A stretch of DNA of 64,000 nt from DASRSS01 sp963799045 (GTDB lineage Bacteria; Actinomycetota; Actinomycetes; Mycobacteriales; Jatrophihabitantaceae): positions 744,001 through 808,000 of the forward strand of contig CAWCVN010000001.1 of the NCBI GenBank assembly GCA_963799045.1. The letters run 5' to 3'. Below, piece by piece: positions 8,525 through 17,907 of this stretch (position 1 is the first letter of the stretch; every line of letters starts with the position of its first letter). Made by a program: the position numbers and the translations under genes. A model generated the notes under the pieces. It was not told the DNA's origin and ran no database searches. It was given only the letters and a program-made list of their open reading frames with translations.

Positions 8525-8737
8525 CTACTGGCCGCCCTTCTGCACGAAGGCGCGCACGAAGTCCTCGGCGTTGGTCTCGAGCACGTCGTCGATGTCGTCG
8601 AGGATCGCGTCGACGTCCTCGGTCAGCTTCTCGTGCCGCTCCGCGACGTCGGTGCCGGACTCGGTGGTCTGCTCGACCTCGGTCTCTTGGTCCTGGTGAC
8701 GCTGGGGGCGGCTCTGGCCGCTGTCGTGGGTCGGCAT
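8525..8737 (-). CDS. pup: Prokaryotic ubiquitin-like protein Pup
   Basis: Intrinsically disordered protein tag. The 70-residue product has the Pup C-terminal half: DVDAILDDIDDVLETNAEDF, the segment bound by the Mpa/ARC coiled coil, then VRAFVQKGGQ. It ends in Gln, so deamidation by Dop is required before PafA can ligate it. The ATG at 8737 is chosen because AGAAAGGGAG lies at ideal spacing; an in-frame GTG nine bases upstream overlaps that site. Neither dop nor mpa/arc, usual upstream neighbours, is found within the window; an SDR gene is there instead. Confidence 0.96.
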   Translation of the reverse strand: MPTHDSGQSRPQRHQDQETEVEQTTESGTDVAERHEKLTEDVDAILDDIDDVLETNAEDFVRAFVQKGGQ

Positions 8738-8915
8738 GTCGTCCACTCCCTTTCTGGCTCTGCAAACATCACCCTAGCTCCGGGCGCGGCCGGATTCGCG
8801 TTCTGTGGGCCTGTCGGGCGTCCTCGGCACGGATCGTTACCGTTGGCCGGCCCGCGCGAGGACCTCGGCCCCACGCTGCGGGGCCGCGGCCGCCCTGAGC
8901 GCCCGGCGGGCAGCG

Positions 8916-9698
8916 TCAGCCGCCGTGACCGACGTTCAGGGCATGGGTCGACAGCGAGCCACCGTCGGCGATGAACTCGGAGCCGGTTGAGTAGGAGCTG
9001 CGGTCGCTGGCCAGGAACAGCACGAGTTCGGCGATCTCCTCCGGACGGCCCACCCGACCCAGCGGCAGCTTGTTCGTCACCGCGCTGAGGTCCATGCCAC
9101 TGAGGTCGACGTCGTCGCCGCCGAGCGCCTGCTGAACCATCTTCGTGTCGATCATGCCCGGGTGCACGGAGTTGACCCGGATCCCCTTCGGGCCCAGTTC
9201 GAGCGCGGCCACCTTGGTCATGCCGCGGATAGCGAACTTCGTGCTCGTATACGCGACGACGTACGGCATACCCGCGATGCCCTCGACCGACGACAGGTTC
9301 ACTATCGAGCCGCCGGCGCCCATCACCCGGGACGCGGCCCGCATGCCGAGGAACGTGCCGATCTGGTTGATGCGGACCAGCCGCTCGAAGTCGGCGAGCG
9401 AGGTGTCGGGCAGCGCGGAGAAGTGCAGCACCCCCGCGTTGTTGACGAGGATGTCCAGCCGGCCGTGCGTCTGCATCACCTCGCCGACGACGACGTCCCA
9501 GTCCTGCTCCGCGGAGACGTCCAGGTGCCGGTACTCCGCCGCGTCGCCGAGCTCCTCGGCAAGCTGCTTGCCGAGGTTGTCGAGCACGTCGCCGATGATG
9601 ACCCGCGCGCCCTCCTCGACGAAGCGGCGAGCGGCGGCGGCACCCTGCCCCCGCGCCGCACCGGTGATGATCGCGGTCCTGCCCTCGAGGATTCCCAT
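8916..9698 (-). CDS. SDR oxidoreductase, 3-alpha/20-beta-hydroxysteroid dehydrogenase-like
   Basis: NAD(P)-dependent short-chain dehydrogenase of 260 residues. The cofactor motif TGAARGQG is at residues 12-19, NNAG near residue 86, catalytic Ser in NLSSVEG, and YTSTK gives the Tyr/Lys pair. The GRTAIITGAARGQGAAAARR start and the GMIDTKM segment resemble the bacterial 3-alpha/20-beta-HSD group (FabG3-type). The ATG at 9698 starts the conserved fold; a longer open frame has no RBS or homology. It is the last gene of the minus-strand ferredoxin-SDR-liv operon, with eight bases before it, so a steroid or hydroxyacyl substrate is plausible but unproved. Confidence 0.82.
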   Translation of the reverse strand: MGILEGRTAIITGAARGQGAAAARRFVEEGARVIIGDVLDNLGKQLAEELGDAAEYRHLDVSAEQDWDVVVGEVMQTHGRLDILVNNAGVLHFSALPDTSLADFERLVRINQIGTFLGMRAASRVMGAGGSIVNLSSVEGIAGMPYVVAYTSTKFAIRGMTKVAALELGPKGIRVNSVHPGMIDTKMVQQALGGDDVDLSGMDLSAVTNKLPLGRVGRPEEIAELVLFLASDRSSYSTGSEFIADGGSLSTHALNVGHGG

Positions 9699-9706
9699 CA
9701 GCGCGC

Positions 9707-10279
9707 TCAGACGAGACTGGGCTGGCAGACGCGGCAGGTGGTCAGGCCGTGCTCGTCGCCCGTGAGCACGTGCAGGTCCTCGCGGTGCGCGATCAGCTGG
9801 CAGTCGCGCCGGTGCACGGTCGAGCCCGAGCCGGCGAGCACCGGAACGGCTCCCGGGTCGGTCAGGGTCGTCTCTGCAGCCGCGCTGCCGTCGACCGATT
9901 GCCGCGAGACCAGGTCGGCCAGCACCAGCATCGTGTCCGCGAGCTGCCGGGCGCTGTCCCGCTGGTCGGCGCCCACCCGGGCCAGCCATGCCCCGAAGTA
10001 CAGGAAGCCACCGAGGAAGGTGAGTCCGAGCCCGAGAATCCCGCCCGAGACCAGGTAGGTGTTCTGGTCGTAGGTGTAGTGCGAGTGCGCGGTGCCGTAC
10101 CAGCCCAGGCAGATCACGAGGATGCCCAGCGGCATCAGCACCGCGCCGGCGGCGAACAGCGCGAGTTGCAGGGTCCGGTACCGCGTGTCCTGGCGGGTGG
10201 CGGGGTTGCCCACCTGGGCCGGTCGGGACTCGGGCAGCCGCGGTACGGCCATCGTCCGAGTGGAGGTCGTCGTGGTCAT
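9707..10279 (-). CDS. Two-TM membrane protein with C-terminal Cys/His motif, unknown function
   Basis: Not recognised as a named family. The 190-residue protein has a polar N-terminus, two membrane segments (about residues 37-59 and 76-98), then a soluble tail. The tail holds VHRRDCQLIAHREDLH followed by TTCRVCQPSLV at the end; the C-H-C-xx-C arrangement looks like a small metal-binding knuckle of the Ada/haloacid type seen in actinobacterial membrane proteins. It starts four bases after the stop of the secreted protein upstream and ends eight bases before the SDR start, so it belongs to the same operon as the Liv-type importer. Confidence 0.6.
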   Translation of the reverse strand: MTTTTSTRTMAVPRLPESRPAQVGNPATRQDTRYRTLQLALFAAGAVLMPLGILVICLGWYGTAHSHYTYDQNTYLVSGGILGLGLTFLGGFLYFGAWLARVGADQRDSARQLADTMLVLADLVSRQSVDGSAAAETTLTDPGAVPVLAGSGSTVHRRDCQLIAHREDLHVLTGDEHGLTTCRVCQPSLV

Positions 10280-10283
10280 CCGC

Positions 10284-11840
10284 TCATCCCTTTCGCAGGT
10301 TGGGCACGCCCTTGGCCAGACCGAACTCGCAGTTGCCGCTGGCGCCGAACAGTGTGAGCGCCGCGGCCCGCAGCAGCCACCCCAGAACGCCGGCCAGCAG
10401 CAGCGCGCCGAGGATGATCATGCGGGGCGTTCCGCCCAGCGCCGGCAGGTTGAAGCCGGTGGCTTGTGGGTTCAGGTCCATCGTCGGCGGTGGCGCCGAC
10501 CCGCCACTGCCGCCCGTGTTCGCCGATCCCGCGCCACCCCCGCCGGCCGAGCCGGAGCCGAGGCTCCCGGAACCGAGGTTGGTCGCGCCCCCGCCGGTCG
10601 ACACCCCGCCGACTCCACTGCCGCCGCCGGTGTTGGTGACCGGCACCGCACCGCCGCCGGCGCCACCGCCGCTCTGGAAGTCGTACGCGGGCGAGGCGGT
10701 CAGGCTGCTCTGCACCGAACCGAGGTCGATGACAATCTTCGGTGCGTAGGACACGAGCCCGCCGAGAACGCTGCCCAGTGTCGGGATCTTCGCCAGCAGC
10801 GCAGCGATCGGGGCCATCAGCGCGCCGGCGTGGAAGGCGTTCCACAGCACCGTCGTGTCGATGGTGATCCGCATGCCGTACGCGTCGAATGTCCCGCTGG
10901 CGTTGCTGTCGTTGTGGCTGACGCTCCTGTCACTGTGCAGCCACTGCATCCCCAACCCGAGTGAGGAGAACAGGTCTGGCAACTGCGGCAGCGGGGTCGC
11001 CTTGCCCGCGAGGTCGACGCCCTTGGTGTCCAACGCGATCGTCTGGCCCAGCACGCTCAGTCCGCCGATCGTGGCTGTGCCGGCCACTGTCGCCTTCTTG
11101 CCGTCGTTCACCGTCTTCGAGTTCACGTCGAAGCCCTTGAGTGAGATCAGCCCGCCGAGCAGGTCGACCTCCGACATCGCCGCGTCCGCGGTGGCCGTGA
11201 CCGAGTCCTTGGCCAGCTTGAGGTGGGTCCGGCTGGTGACGTTCTTGATGCTGACCAGGCCGGCGAGCGGGTTGGGCACCTCGAGCGGTGCCGGCGCGGC
11301 AGGCGAGGCGGTCTGCCCGAACATCTTGCCGGCGCCCTGGAACAGCCCGGAGACCACGTTGGTGCCCTCGATGCCCAGGCCGGTGCAGGTGGCAGTGGTC
11401 GAGTTTCCGTCGGCGGAGGTCTGCATGCCGTTGCCGTCGGTGATCTGCACCTTGTCGGTGGCGGGGGCGGTCTTGCTCGCGGGGTAGCTGGAGTCCGCGC
11501 GCACTGTGTAGCTCATGCCCGGCGCCAGCTGGCCCAGGCCGTTCCCCACCAGGTCGCCGGGCCAGAAGTAGCTCGACGTGGAGGCCATCCGGCCGACCGA
11601 ACCCTCGGAGTGGCTGTAGGCGATGCCCATGTCCAGCTGGGCCTTGTTGGGGTCCGGAGGCCCGGGAACGCCCTGGTCGAAGATCTGGATGCGGACCGGG
11701 GAGGCCGTCAAAGCGGCGGAGAAGCCACTCAACGTGGTGTTCGGCCCGGTGTCGACGGCGGACGAGGGGCCGGGCCACATCAATGTGGCGACGGTGGCCG
11801 TGCTCAACAGAGCGATGGCCTGCTTGGTGCGCCGCTTCAT
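10284..11840 (-). CDS. Secreted, C-terminally membrane-anchored protein (choice-of-anchor-like)
   Basis: The 518-residue protein has a classical signal peptide (MKRRTKQAIALLSTATVATL, Ala-rich cleavage zone near residue 28), a roughly 380-residue beta-rich exported region (around KLAKDSVTATADAAMSEVDL and DLLGGLISLKG), a Gly/Ser-rich linker of about 80 residues, a hydrophobic segment (MIILGALLLAGVLGWLL) and a short basic tail. It resembles actinobacterial secreted proteins with C-terminal choice-of-anchor tails; there is no true LPXTG motif. ATG 11840 has GGGTGGGGA upstream. It lies 56 bases after livF in the same direction and could be a surface partner of the importer, which is inference. Confidence 0.6.
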   Translation of the reverse strand: MKRRTKQAIALLSTATVATLMWPGPSSAVDTGPNTTLSGFSAALTASPVRIQIFDQGVPGPPDPNKAQLDMGIAYSHSEGSVGRMASTSSYFWPGDLVGNGLGQLAPGMSYTVRADSSYPASKTAPATDKVQITDGNGMQTSADGNSTTATCTGLGIEGTNVVSGLFQGAGKMFGQTASPAAPAPLEVPNPLAGLVSIKNVTSRTHLKLAKDSVTATADAAMSEVDLLGGLISLKGFDVNSKTVNDGKKATVAGTATIGGLSVLGQTIALDTKGVDLAGKATPLPQLPDLFSSLGLGMQWLHSDRSVSHNDSNASGTFDAYGMRITIDTTVLWNAFHAGALMAPIAALLAKIPTLGSVLGGLVSYAPKIVIDLGSVQSSLTASPAYDFQSGGGAGGGAVPVTNTGGGSGVGGVSTGGGATNLGSGSLGSGSAGGGGAGSANTGGSGGSAPPPTMDLNPQATGFNLPALGGTPRMIILGALLLAGVLGWLLRAAALTLFGASGNCEFGLAKGVPNLRKG

Positions 11841-11895
11841 CGCGCATCCCCACCCAATTGCGAAGCGTTCCCTGCAAGGCAATTTGCTGGGGTGT

Positions 11896-12607
11896 TCACG
11901 CAGCACCTCCGAAGTAGAGCTCGTTGAGCCTGCTTTCGATCTCTCGTGGCTCCCCCGTCTCGATGATCCGCCCACCGTGCATCACTGCCGCGTAATCGGC
12001 CACCCGCAACGCGCTGGACGCGAATTGTTCAACGACGAGGATCGACACTCCGTCACGCGCGATCTCGGCAACGGTCTCGTAGAGGCTCTCGACGATCAGC
12101 GGCGCCAGGCCCATGGACAGCTCGTCGAGCAGCAGCAACGCCGGGTCCGCGGCGAGCGCGCGTGCCAGCGAGAGCATCTGCTGCTCGCCGCCGGACAGGC
12201 TGCCCGCCAGCTGGCGCCGGCGCTCCTTCAGCCGCGGGAACCGCGCGATAGGCCTCGGTCAGGATCTTCTCTACCGAGACGCCCGAGTAGGACGCCAGCC
12301 AGAGGTTCTCCTCGACGGTCAGATTCGGAAACACGCCGCGTCCCTCGGGGACCATGCACAGCCCCGCGCGGGTCAGCTCGTCCGGGCTCGGCTCCGAGAT
12401 GTGCATGCCGCCGAGGTGGATGTCGCCCGACGTCGGTGGCATCAGACCGCTGATCACGCGCAGCAGGGTGGTCTTCCCGGCTCCGTTGGCGCCCAGCAGC
12501 GCTACGACGGCACCGCGCGGAATCACCAGATCGACGCCGCGCAGCACCTCGATCCGGCCGTAGGCCGCGTGCACGTCGATGAGTTCGAGGATCGGGGACG
12601 TCGCCAT
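11896..12607 (-). CDS. livF: LivF-type ABC transporter ATPase (one frameshift)
   Basis: Nucleotide-binding subunit of a branched-chain-amino-acid-type (HAAT) ABC importer, about 237 residues once repaired. Walker A is LLGANGAGKTTLL, the Q-loop/plasticity region is VPEGRGVFPNLTVEENL, the signature is LSGGEQQMLSLARAL, Walker B is LLLLDELSMGLAP, and the switch His is replaced by VEQFASSAL as usual in LivF. The frame breaks near 12242-12250 (an extra base in the GCGGTTCCC stretch, minus strand); both sides are otherwise conserved. Its ATG overlaps the livG stop by one base. It is part of the operon that begins with the ferredoxin near 18.1 kb. Confidence 0.9.
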
Positions 12608-13429
12608 CACTGCATCTCCACGGCCGGGATCACCTGCGTCGCGCCGTTGGCGCCCTGGTCGGCCGGGCCGGGCCGCAGGGGCGCCGGCTCGGGTTCCAGC
12701 TCGTGCGTGAAGCCTAGGTAGGCGGCCTGCACTCGCTTGTCGGCCCGGATCTCCACCGCGGTTCCGGTCGCGATCACCGAGCCGAACTCGAGCACGTGGA
12801 TCAGGTCGCAGACGCCCATGACGAGGTCCATGTCGTGCTCGACCATGAGCACCGCGCGGCCGGCGGCCGCGAGCCGGCGCAGCAGTTCGCCGAAGCTCTC
12901 GGTCTCGGCCTCGTCCAACCCCGACGACGGCTCGTCGAGCAGCAGCAACTCCGGCTCGATCGCGAGCGCACGGGCGATCTCCACGCAGCCGGGCGACGCC
13001 GGTGGGCACCGCGTCCGCGCGCTGGTGCACGTAGCGCTGCAGACCGACGGTCTCGATCAGCTCGTCGACCATCGGGTCCTTGCGCTGACGGAACCAGCGG
13101 CGCACACCGGAATGGATCTCGCGGGCGACCTGCACGTTCTCGCGAACGGTCAGCGAGCCGAACGCCTCGAGCCGCTGGAACGTGCGGGCCATGCCCATCT
13201 TCGCCCGGTGGTCCGGCGCCGACTTGGTGACATCGCGCCCCTTGAACCGGACCCGGCCCGCCGTCGGTGGCTGCAGGCCCGTGATCACGTTGAACAGGGT
13301 GGTCTTTCCCGCGCCGTTCGGCCCGATAAGGCCGGTAATCGTGTACGCGTCGGCGCTGATGGATGCGCCGTTCACCGCGGTGATGCCACCGAACCTGACC
13401 GTCACATCGGAGACGTCAAGCAACGCCAT
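12607..13429 (-). CDS. livG: LivG-type ABC transporter ATPase (one frameshift)
   Basis: Second nucleotide-binding subunit of the Liv-type importer. Walker A is LIGPNGAGKTTLF, with RTFQRLEAFGSLTVRENV next, and Walker B LLLLDEPSSGLDEAE; the LivG-type VEHDMDLVMGVCD carries the switch His. The normal LivG signature LPYGQQRxVEIARAL is here VPTGVARL joined to VEIARAL: the usual LSGGQ-like Gln is not apparent, and a single extra base near 12990 (CTG-C-GTGGAG) breaks the frame at this very spot. The C-terminus is extended by about 40 Pro/Glu-rich residues. ATG at 13429 overlaps the permease stop by 14 bases. Confidence 0.88.
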
Positions 13430-15370
13430 GGCCGGCCACCTGCGCTTCCTGCACGGACTCCAACTCACTGGCCCCGATCGCGTGCGCCCCGGTGGGTTCG
13501 CGCCTCATTCGAGACGGCAGCGGAAGGTACGGGCTCGACCCCCGCAGCGCGCGGAAGAACAGGTTGGCCAGGCCGTTGGGGTCACGACCGAGCATGATCG
13601 CGCCGACGCCGATTACCAGGAACACCAGGCCCGACAGCGACGGGATGGTGGCCTGGATGACCGGCAGCAGCATCAGCAGCACGCCACCGAACAGCGCTCC
13701 GGATACCGAGGTGACACCCGCGACGACCGCAACCAGCAGCAGGGGCAGGCTCTGCAGGGTCTGGAAGTCGTTCGGCGAGATCGTTCCCCGCAGCCCGGCC
13801 AGCAGCGCACCACCGAGCCCGGCCATGGCGGCGGAGAGGCTGAACACCGCGACCCGGAACCAGCGCTGGTTCAGGCCCAGCGTGCCTGCGGCCGCGGGGC
13901 TGTCCCGCAGGGCGATGAGCAGACGCCCGACCGGCCCGCGCCGCAGCGCGAGCAGGCCGATACCCATGACGACGAACACCACGGTCATCACGAATACGTA
14001 CGCGCCGGTGTTCGCGAAGTCGTAACCGAGCAGCGAGAAGCGGCTCGCGTGCAGGCTGCCGCCGAAGCCGAACATGAAATCGGCCTGGAAGACCAGCTTG
14101 TCCATCAGCTCCGCGAAGGCGAGCGTCGCCAGAGCCAGGTACAGGCCGGTCAGCCGCAGCACCGGGATCGCGACGATCGCCCCGACCGCCGCGCAGACGA
14201 CGACGGCGAGCAGGACGGTCCACACCGAGGACCCGCCGATCTTGGCGACGGTCGCGGCACCCACGCCGACGAAGGTGAACTGCGCGAGCGAGACGTAGCC
14301 GCCGTAGCCGGTGAGCAGCACCAGGGACAGCATGACGATCCCGAACGCGACGGCGGTGCCGAGCTGCAGCCGGTTCGTCTCGTTCAGGAAGGGCAGCACG
14401 GCCAGGGTCACCAGCAGCAGCAGGCCGGAGAACAGGAACGTCTTGGTCGTGCTGGGAACGTTGGCCGCCAGGATGCCCTTGACCTGCCCGACCCGCAGCC
14501 GGACCTGCGGGAGCAGGATCAGGATCGCGAAGAGCATGAACGTCGGCAGCGAGCTCTGCAGGCCGGTCTGGATGAGCGGGCCACCGCGGATGTAGCCCTG
14601 GCAGTACGCCGTCACCAGGCCGAGCAGCGATCGCGCCGACGTAGGTCAGCGGCAGGCTGCGCAGCCGGCCGAGCATCGCGGCGGCGAACGCGCTGATCAC
14701 CAGGAAGGTCAGGGTGTAGTAGTCCAGGCCGGTGTAGGCGACCAACAGGATCCCCGCGAGTGCTGCCAGCGACGACCCGAGCGCCCAGCTCATCATCGAC
14801 ACCCGGGTCGCTTTGGCGCCGAAGAGTTCGAGCAGCTCGCGGTTGTCGACGGCAGCACGCATGGCCGTGCCGAGCCGGGTCCGGTTGAGCAGCACGTACA
14901 GGCCTCCGGCGACGATCGCGGACAGGCCGATGGTGATCACGTAGTGGTAGCTGACCCGGCACGCCGAACAGCGGGAACGACTCGTAGCCGAAGAAGTAGG
15001 AGACGTTGCGCCCGACGTTCGTCGGCCAGAACTGCTGGGCGAGGCCGACGAGGAAGACGAACAGCCCTACCGTCACCACCAGGCTCACGCCGACCGGGGC
15101 CTCCCCGAGCCCCCGCATCACCAGCCGTTCGATCGCGATGCCGAACAGCGGCGCGATGACGAACAGCACCAGCAACACGGCCGGAACGGTCGGCACCCCG
15201 TTGGCCACGTGCAGCTGCCAGTAGGCGAAGGCCATGACCATGCTGATCGCACCGTGCGCGAGGTTGAACACCCGCGTCGTGGTGTAGGTCAGGACGAGAC
15301 CTGAGGCCGCGATCGCATACGCCGCGCCCAGGAACAGGCCGGTGATGCTGTAGGCGACGAACTGCTCCAT
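13416..15370 (-). CDS. Fused LivH-LivM ABC permease (two frameshifts)
   Basis: Membrane subunit of the importer. The N-terminal half is LivH-like (MEQFVAYSITGLFLGAAYAI, then TRVFNLAHGAISMVMAFAYW) and the C-terminal half LivM-like (TGYGGYVSLAQFTFVGVGA, then RDSPAAAGTLGLN); together they form one frame of about 650 residues with no internal stop-start between them. The frame is broken twice by one extra base: near 14958 (CCGGGTC in place of CCGGTC, minus strand) and near 14630. After repair the LivH part joins directly to a hydrophobic linker and LivM, so this is a fusion of two permeases that are separate in most organisms. Start ATG 15370 lies four bases after the livK stop. Confidence 0.85.
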
Positions 15371-15374
15371 GGCG

Positions 15375-16990
15375 CTAGCCGCCCACCCCGCTGTTGACCG
15401 TCGACGCGCACGTCCACGGGTAGGGCGTCTTGCGCACCCACTTGCCGCCCTGCAGCTGCACCAGGGCCGCGCAGTGGCCGGTGTGCTTGCCGCCGACGTC
15501 CTGCGGAGGGATCATGCCGTTGTCGGTGTAGCTGTGCACACCCTTGACCGCGTTGAGCAGGCTCGCTCGAGTCAGCTTGCCCCCGAGCTTGATGGCCTCC
15601 TGGGTGAACAGATCCATCGCGGCCCAGGCGTAGACGCCGAAGAACGTCGGCGCGCCGCCCGAGGTGCGCTGCAGCCAGGTCAGGTAGGTCTGTAGCTGCG
15701 GGTTCTTGTTCGCCTCCTCGAACAGCGGTCCGGGGACGAACGAGTACGTGCCCTCGACCGGCTTGCCGGCCGAGACGTAGCCCGCGGCGTAGGCGGTCGG
15801 GTCCATGACGAACATCGGGTTGTAGTTCTGCTGGTACATGGCGCTCTTCAACTGCACGGCGTACTGGTAGGCGCCGATGTACTGCACGTACTGGACGCCG
15901 TCGCTCTTCAGCTGCGTCGCGATGTTGCCGTAGTTCGGCACCGAGGTGACGTCGATGGCGATCTTGTCTTTGAAGTGGAAGCCCATCTTCGTCTCGGCGG
16001 CGATGAAGCTGGACGCGTTCAGCGACGACGCGCCGGCGTTGAGGTAGACGAACGCGGCGTTCTTGTACTGGCTGCCCTGCTTCTCGAAATAGGTCACGAA
16101 CGGCACCTCGGGCACCTCGGGAACCGCCAGCGAGTACACGCCGAACGACGTCGGGGACTTCCAGCGGCCGGTCTCGGTGGACGCCGTGCGCAGGTCAGGT
16201 ATGCCGCACTTCGCGGCGATCGAGGCGCCGCCTGCGTCGAAGGCTCCCATCGAGCCGACCTCGGCGAACGCGCTGCCGCATGCGGTCGTGTCGGCCTGCT
16301 GGTCGGCGCTCTCGCTGGTGCCGCTGTCCAGCGGAAGGATCTTCAGCGTCCGCCCGCAGATCTTCGACTTGGAATTGAAGTAGGCGGCGTAGGCCTGGAC
16401 CGCGGACTGGACCGACTTGAACAGCCCGGGCACCGGGCCGCTGAGGTCGGCCACGTTGGCGAGCGTGATCGTGGAGTTCGTGATGCCGGTGGTGTTCTTG
16501 AAACCGCTGCAGCTGCCGGCCTTCACGCTGGAGCCGCCACCGCCGTGCGAACCGCCGGATCCGGAGCCGCCACCGCTGCCCGAACCGCCACCGGACCCAC
16601 CGCCCGACCCGGAGCCGCCGCCCGCCGCCGGAGCCGCCCCGCCGTGCGAGCCGCCGGATCCGGAGCCGCCACCGCTGCCCGAACCGCCACCGGACCCGGA
16701 GCCACCGCCCGACCCGGAGCCGCTGCCGCTACCGCCGCCCGAGCCGGTGCCGCTACCGGTGTCGGTGTTGCCGCTCACGGCGCCGCCGTCGCCGCCGGAG
16801 TTCGCTGCCGACACGCCGGCGACCTGGCCCCCCGCAAGTGCCCCTGGGCATCGACGAACTGCTTCGGCGGCACCTGCGAGCCGCAGGCCGCCAGCACGAG
16901 GGCGCAGGCGGCGGCGCCCGCGATGACGAGTGGTCGGCGTCGACGGATCACGCGAGACTCCTTGGCTGCGGTGACGGCACGGGCGGTCAT
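15375..16990 (-). CDS. livK: LivK-type substrate-binding lipoprotein with Gly/Ser linker (one frameshift)
   Basis: Periplasmic-binding-protein-like receptor of the HAAT family, delivering substrate to the LivHM/GF importer. It has a lipoprotein signal (RRRRPLVIAGAAACALVLAAC, lipobox LAAC), a very long Gly/Ser/His linker of roughly 100 residues, then a type-1 binding domain of about 400 residues (SGPVPGLFKSVQSAVQAYAAY, AAETKMGFHFKDKIAIDV, YAWAAMDLFTQEAIKLGG). The frame changes near 16840 in a run of six G, consistent with one missing base. The ATG overlaps the stop of the upstream SDR (ATGA). Ligand unknown; the operon context suggests a steroid, bile-acid-like or side-chain metabolite. Confidence 0.87.
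16541..16697. repeat. 58-base direct repeat inside the livK linker
   Basis: A 58-base unit at 16541-16598 recurs at 16640-16697 with one visible mismatch (CGAACC versus CGAGCC). The offset is 99 bases, 33 codons, so the repeat keeps frame and encodes GSGGGSGSGGSHGG-type linker. It lies within a wider low-complexity Gly/Ser region (about 16536-16790). This is a coding repeat that lengthens a linker, not a mobile element. Confidence 0.85.
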
Positions 16991-17907
16991 GACAGGCTGA
17001 GCACCTCGGTGCAGGCGAACGAGATATCCGGGTCACGCTGTTCGAAGTATGTGCCGAGCGTGCCATCCAGCTCGGCGAGCGTCCAGGTGCCCGAACCGGT
17101 GCCGCCGGCGGCACCGTCAGCGCTGTGGTCGAAGCGGTGCGCCACCGACGGTGGCGCCATCAGCGCCACCATTCCGCCGTGGACGACGAAGACCTGGCCG
17201 TTGATCGCGGCGGCCCGCGGCGAGGCGAGGTAGGCGACCAGGGGCGCTACGTGGTCGACCGACAGCGGGTCGAGCTCGCCCGTCGGGGCGTCGCCGAACA
17301 CGCCCTGGGTCATCGCCGTGCGGGCGCGGGGGCAGATGGCGTTCGCACGGACGCCGATGCGGGCCAGTGAGCGGGCCGTGGACAGGGTCAACGCGGTGAT
17401 GCCGGCCTTGGCTGCCGAGTAGTTGGGCTGGCCCTCGGAGCCGGTCAGCCCGGCCTCGGAGGAGGTATTGATGACCCGCGCGTACACCGGTTCGCCGGTC
17501 GCCTTGTACTGCTGGCGCCAGTAGGCGGCGGCGTTGCGGGACAGCAGGAAGTGGCCGCGCAGGTGCACCCGGATGACGGTGTCCCACTCCTCGTCGGACA
17601 TGTTGAACAGCATCCGGTCACGGGTCACGCCCGCGTTGTTCACGACGACGTGCAGGCCGCCGAAGTGCTCGATCGCGGCACCGGTCAGCGCGTCCGCGGT
17701 GGCGCGCTCGGCCACGTCGCCGCTCGACGAACAGGGCCTTCGCGCCGAGCTGCTCGATCTCGTCGACTACGTCGCCGGCGACCAGTCGTTGACCACGACG
17801 CAAGCGCCCGCACGTGCCAGCGCCAGGGCCTCGGCCCGGCCCAGGCCGGCCCCGGCACCGGTGACGACCGCGACCTTGCCCTCCAGCGGGCGCTGCGGGT
17901 CAGTCAT
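16987..17907 (-). CDS. hsd4A: SDR oxidoreductase, Hsd4A / Rv3502c-like (two frameshifts)
   Basis: NAD-dependent short-chain dehydrogenase; its mycobacterial homologue acts as a beta-hydroxyacyl-CoA dehydrogenase and 17-beta-HSD in sterol side-chain degradation. The start MTDPQRPLEGKVAVVTGAGA contains the TGAGAGLG cofactor motif (residues 16-23); NNAGVTRDRML, the catalytic Ser in INTSSEAG and YSAAK follow. The C-terminal tail of about 60 residues (WTLAELDGTLGTYFEQRDPD) is typical of this subgroup. One-base shifts occur near 17790 and 17730. The ATG at 17907 overlaps the ferredoxin stop (ATGA) and its stop overlaps livK. The fdxD-SDR pair divergent from fadE26-fadE27 matches Rv3503c-Rv3502c. 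Confidence 0.87.

Noticed and set aside
10284..10450. LPALGG before the C-terminal hydrophobic segment as a sortase signal
   Set aside because: Not an LPXTG-type motif: no Thr, and the tail after the hydrophobic stretch is over 30 residues long, unlike sorting signals. A plain membrane anchor is more likely.
16536..16790. Repeat-rich stretch considered as a CRISPR or minisatellite
   Set aside because: The units are directly in frame, encode a Gly/Ser linker, and have no spacer-repeat regularity.
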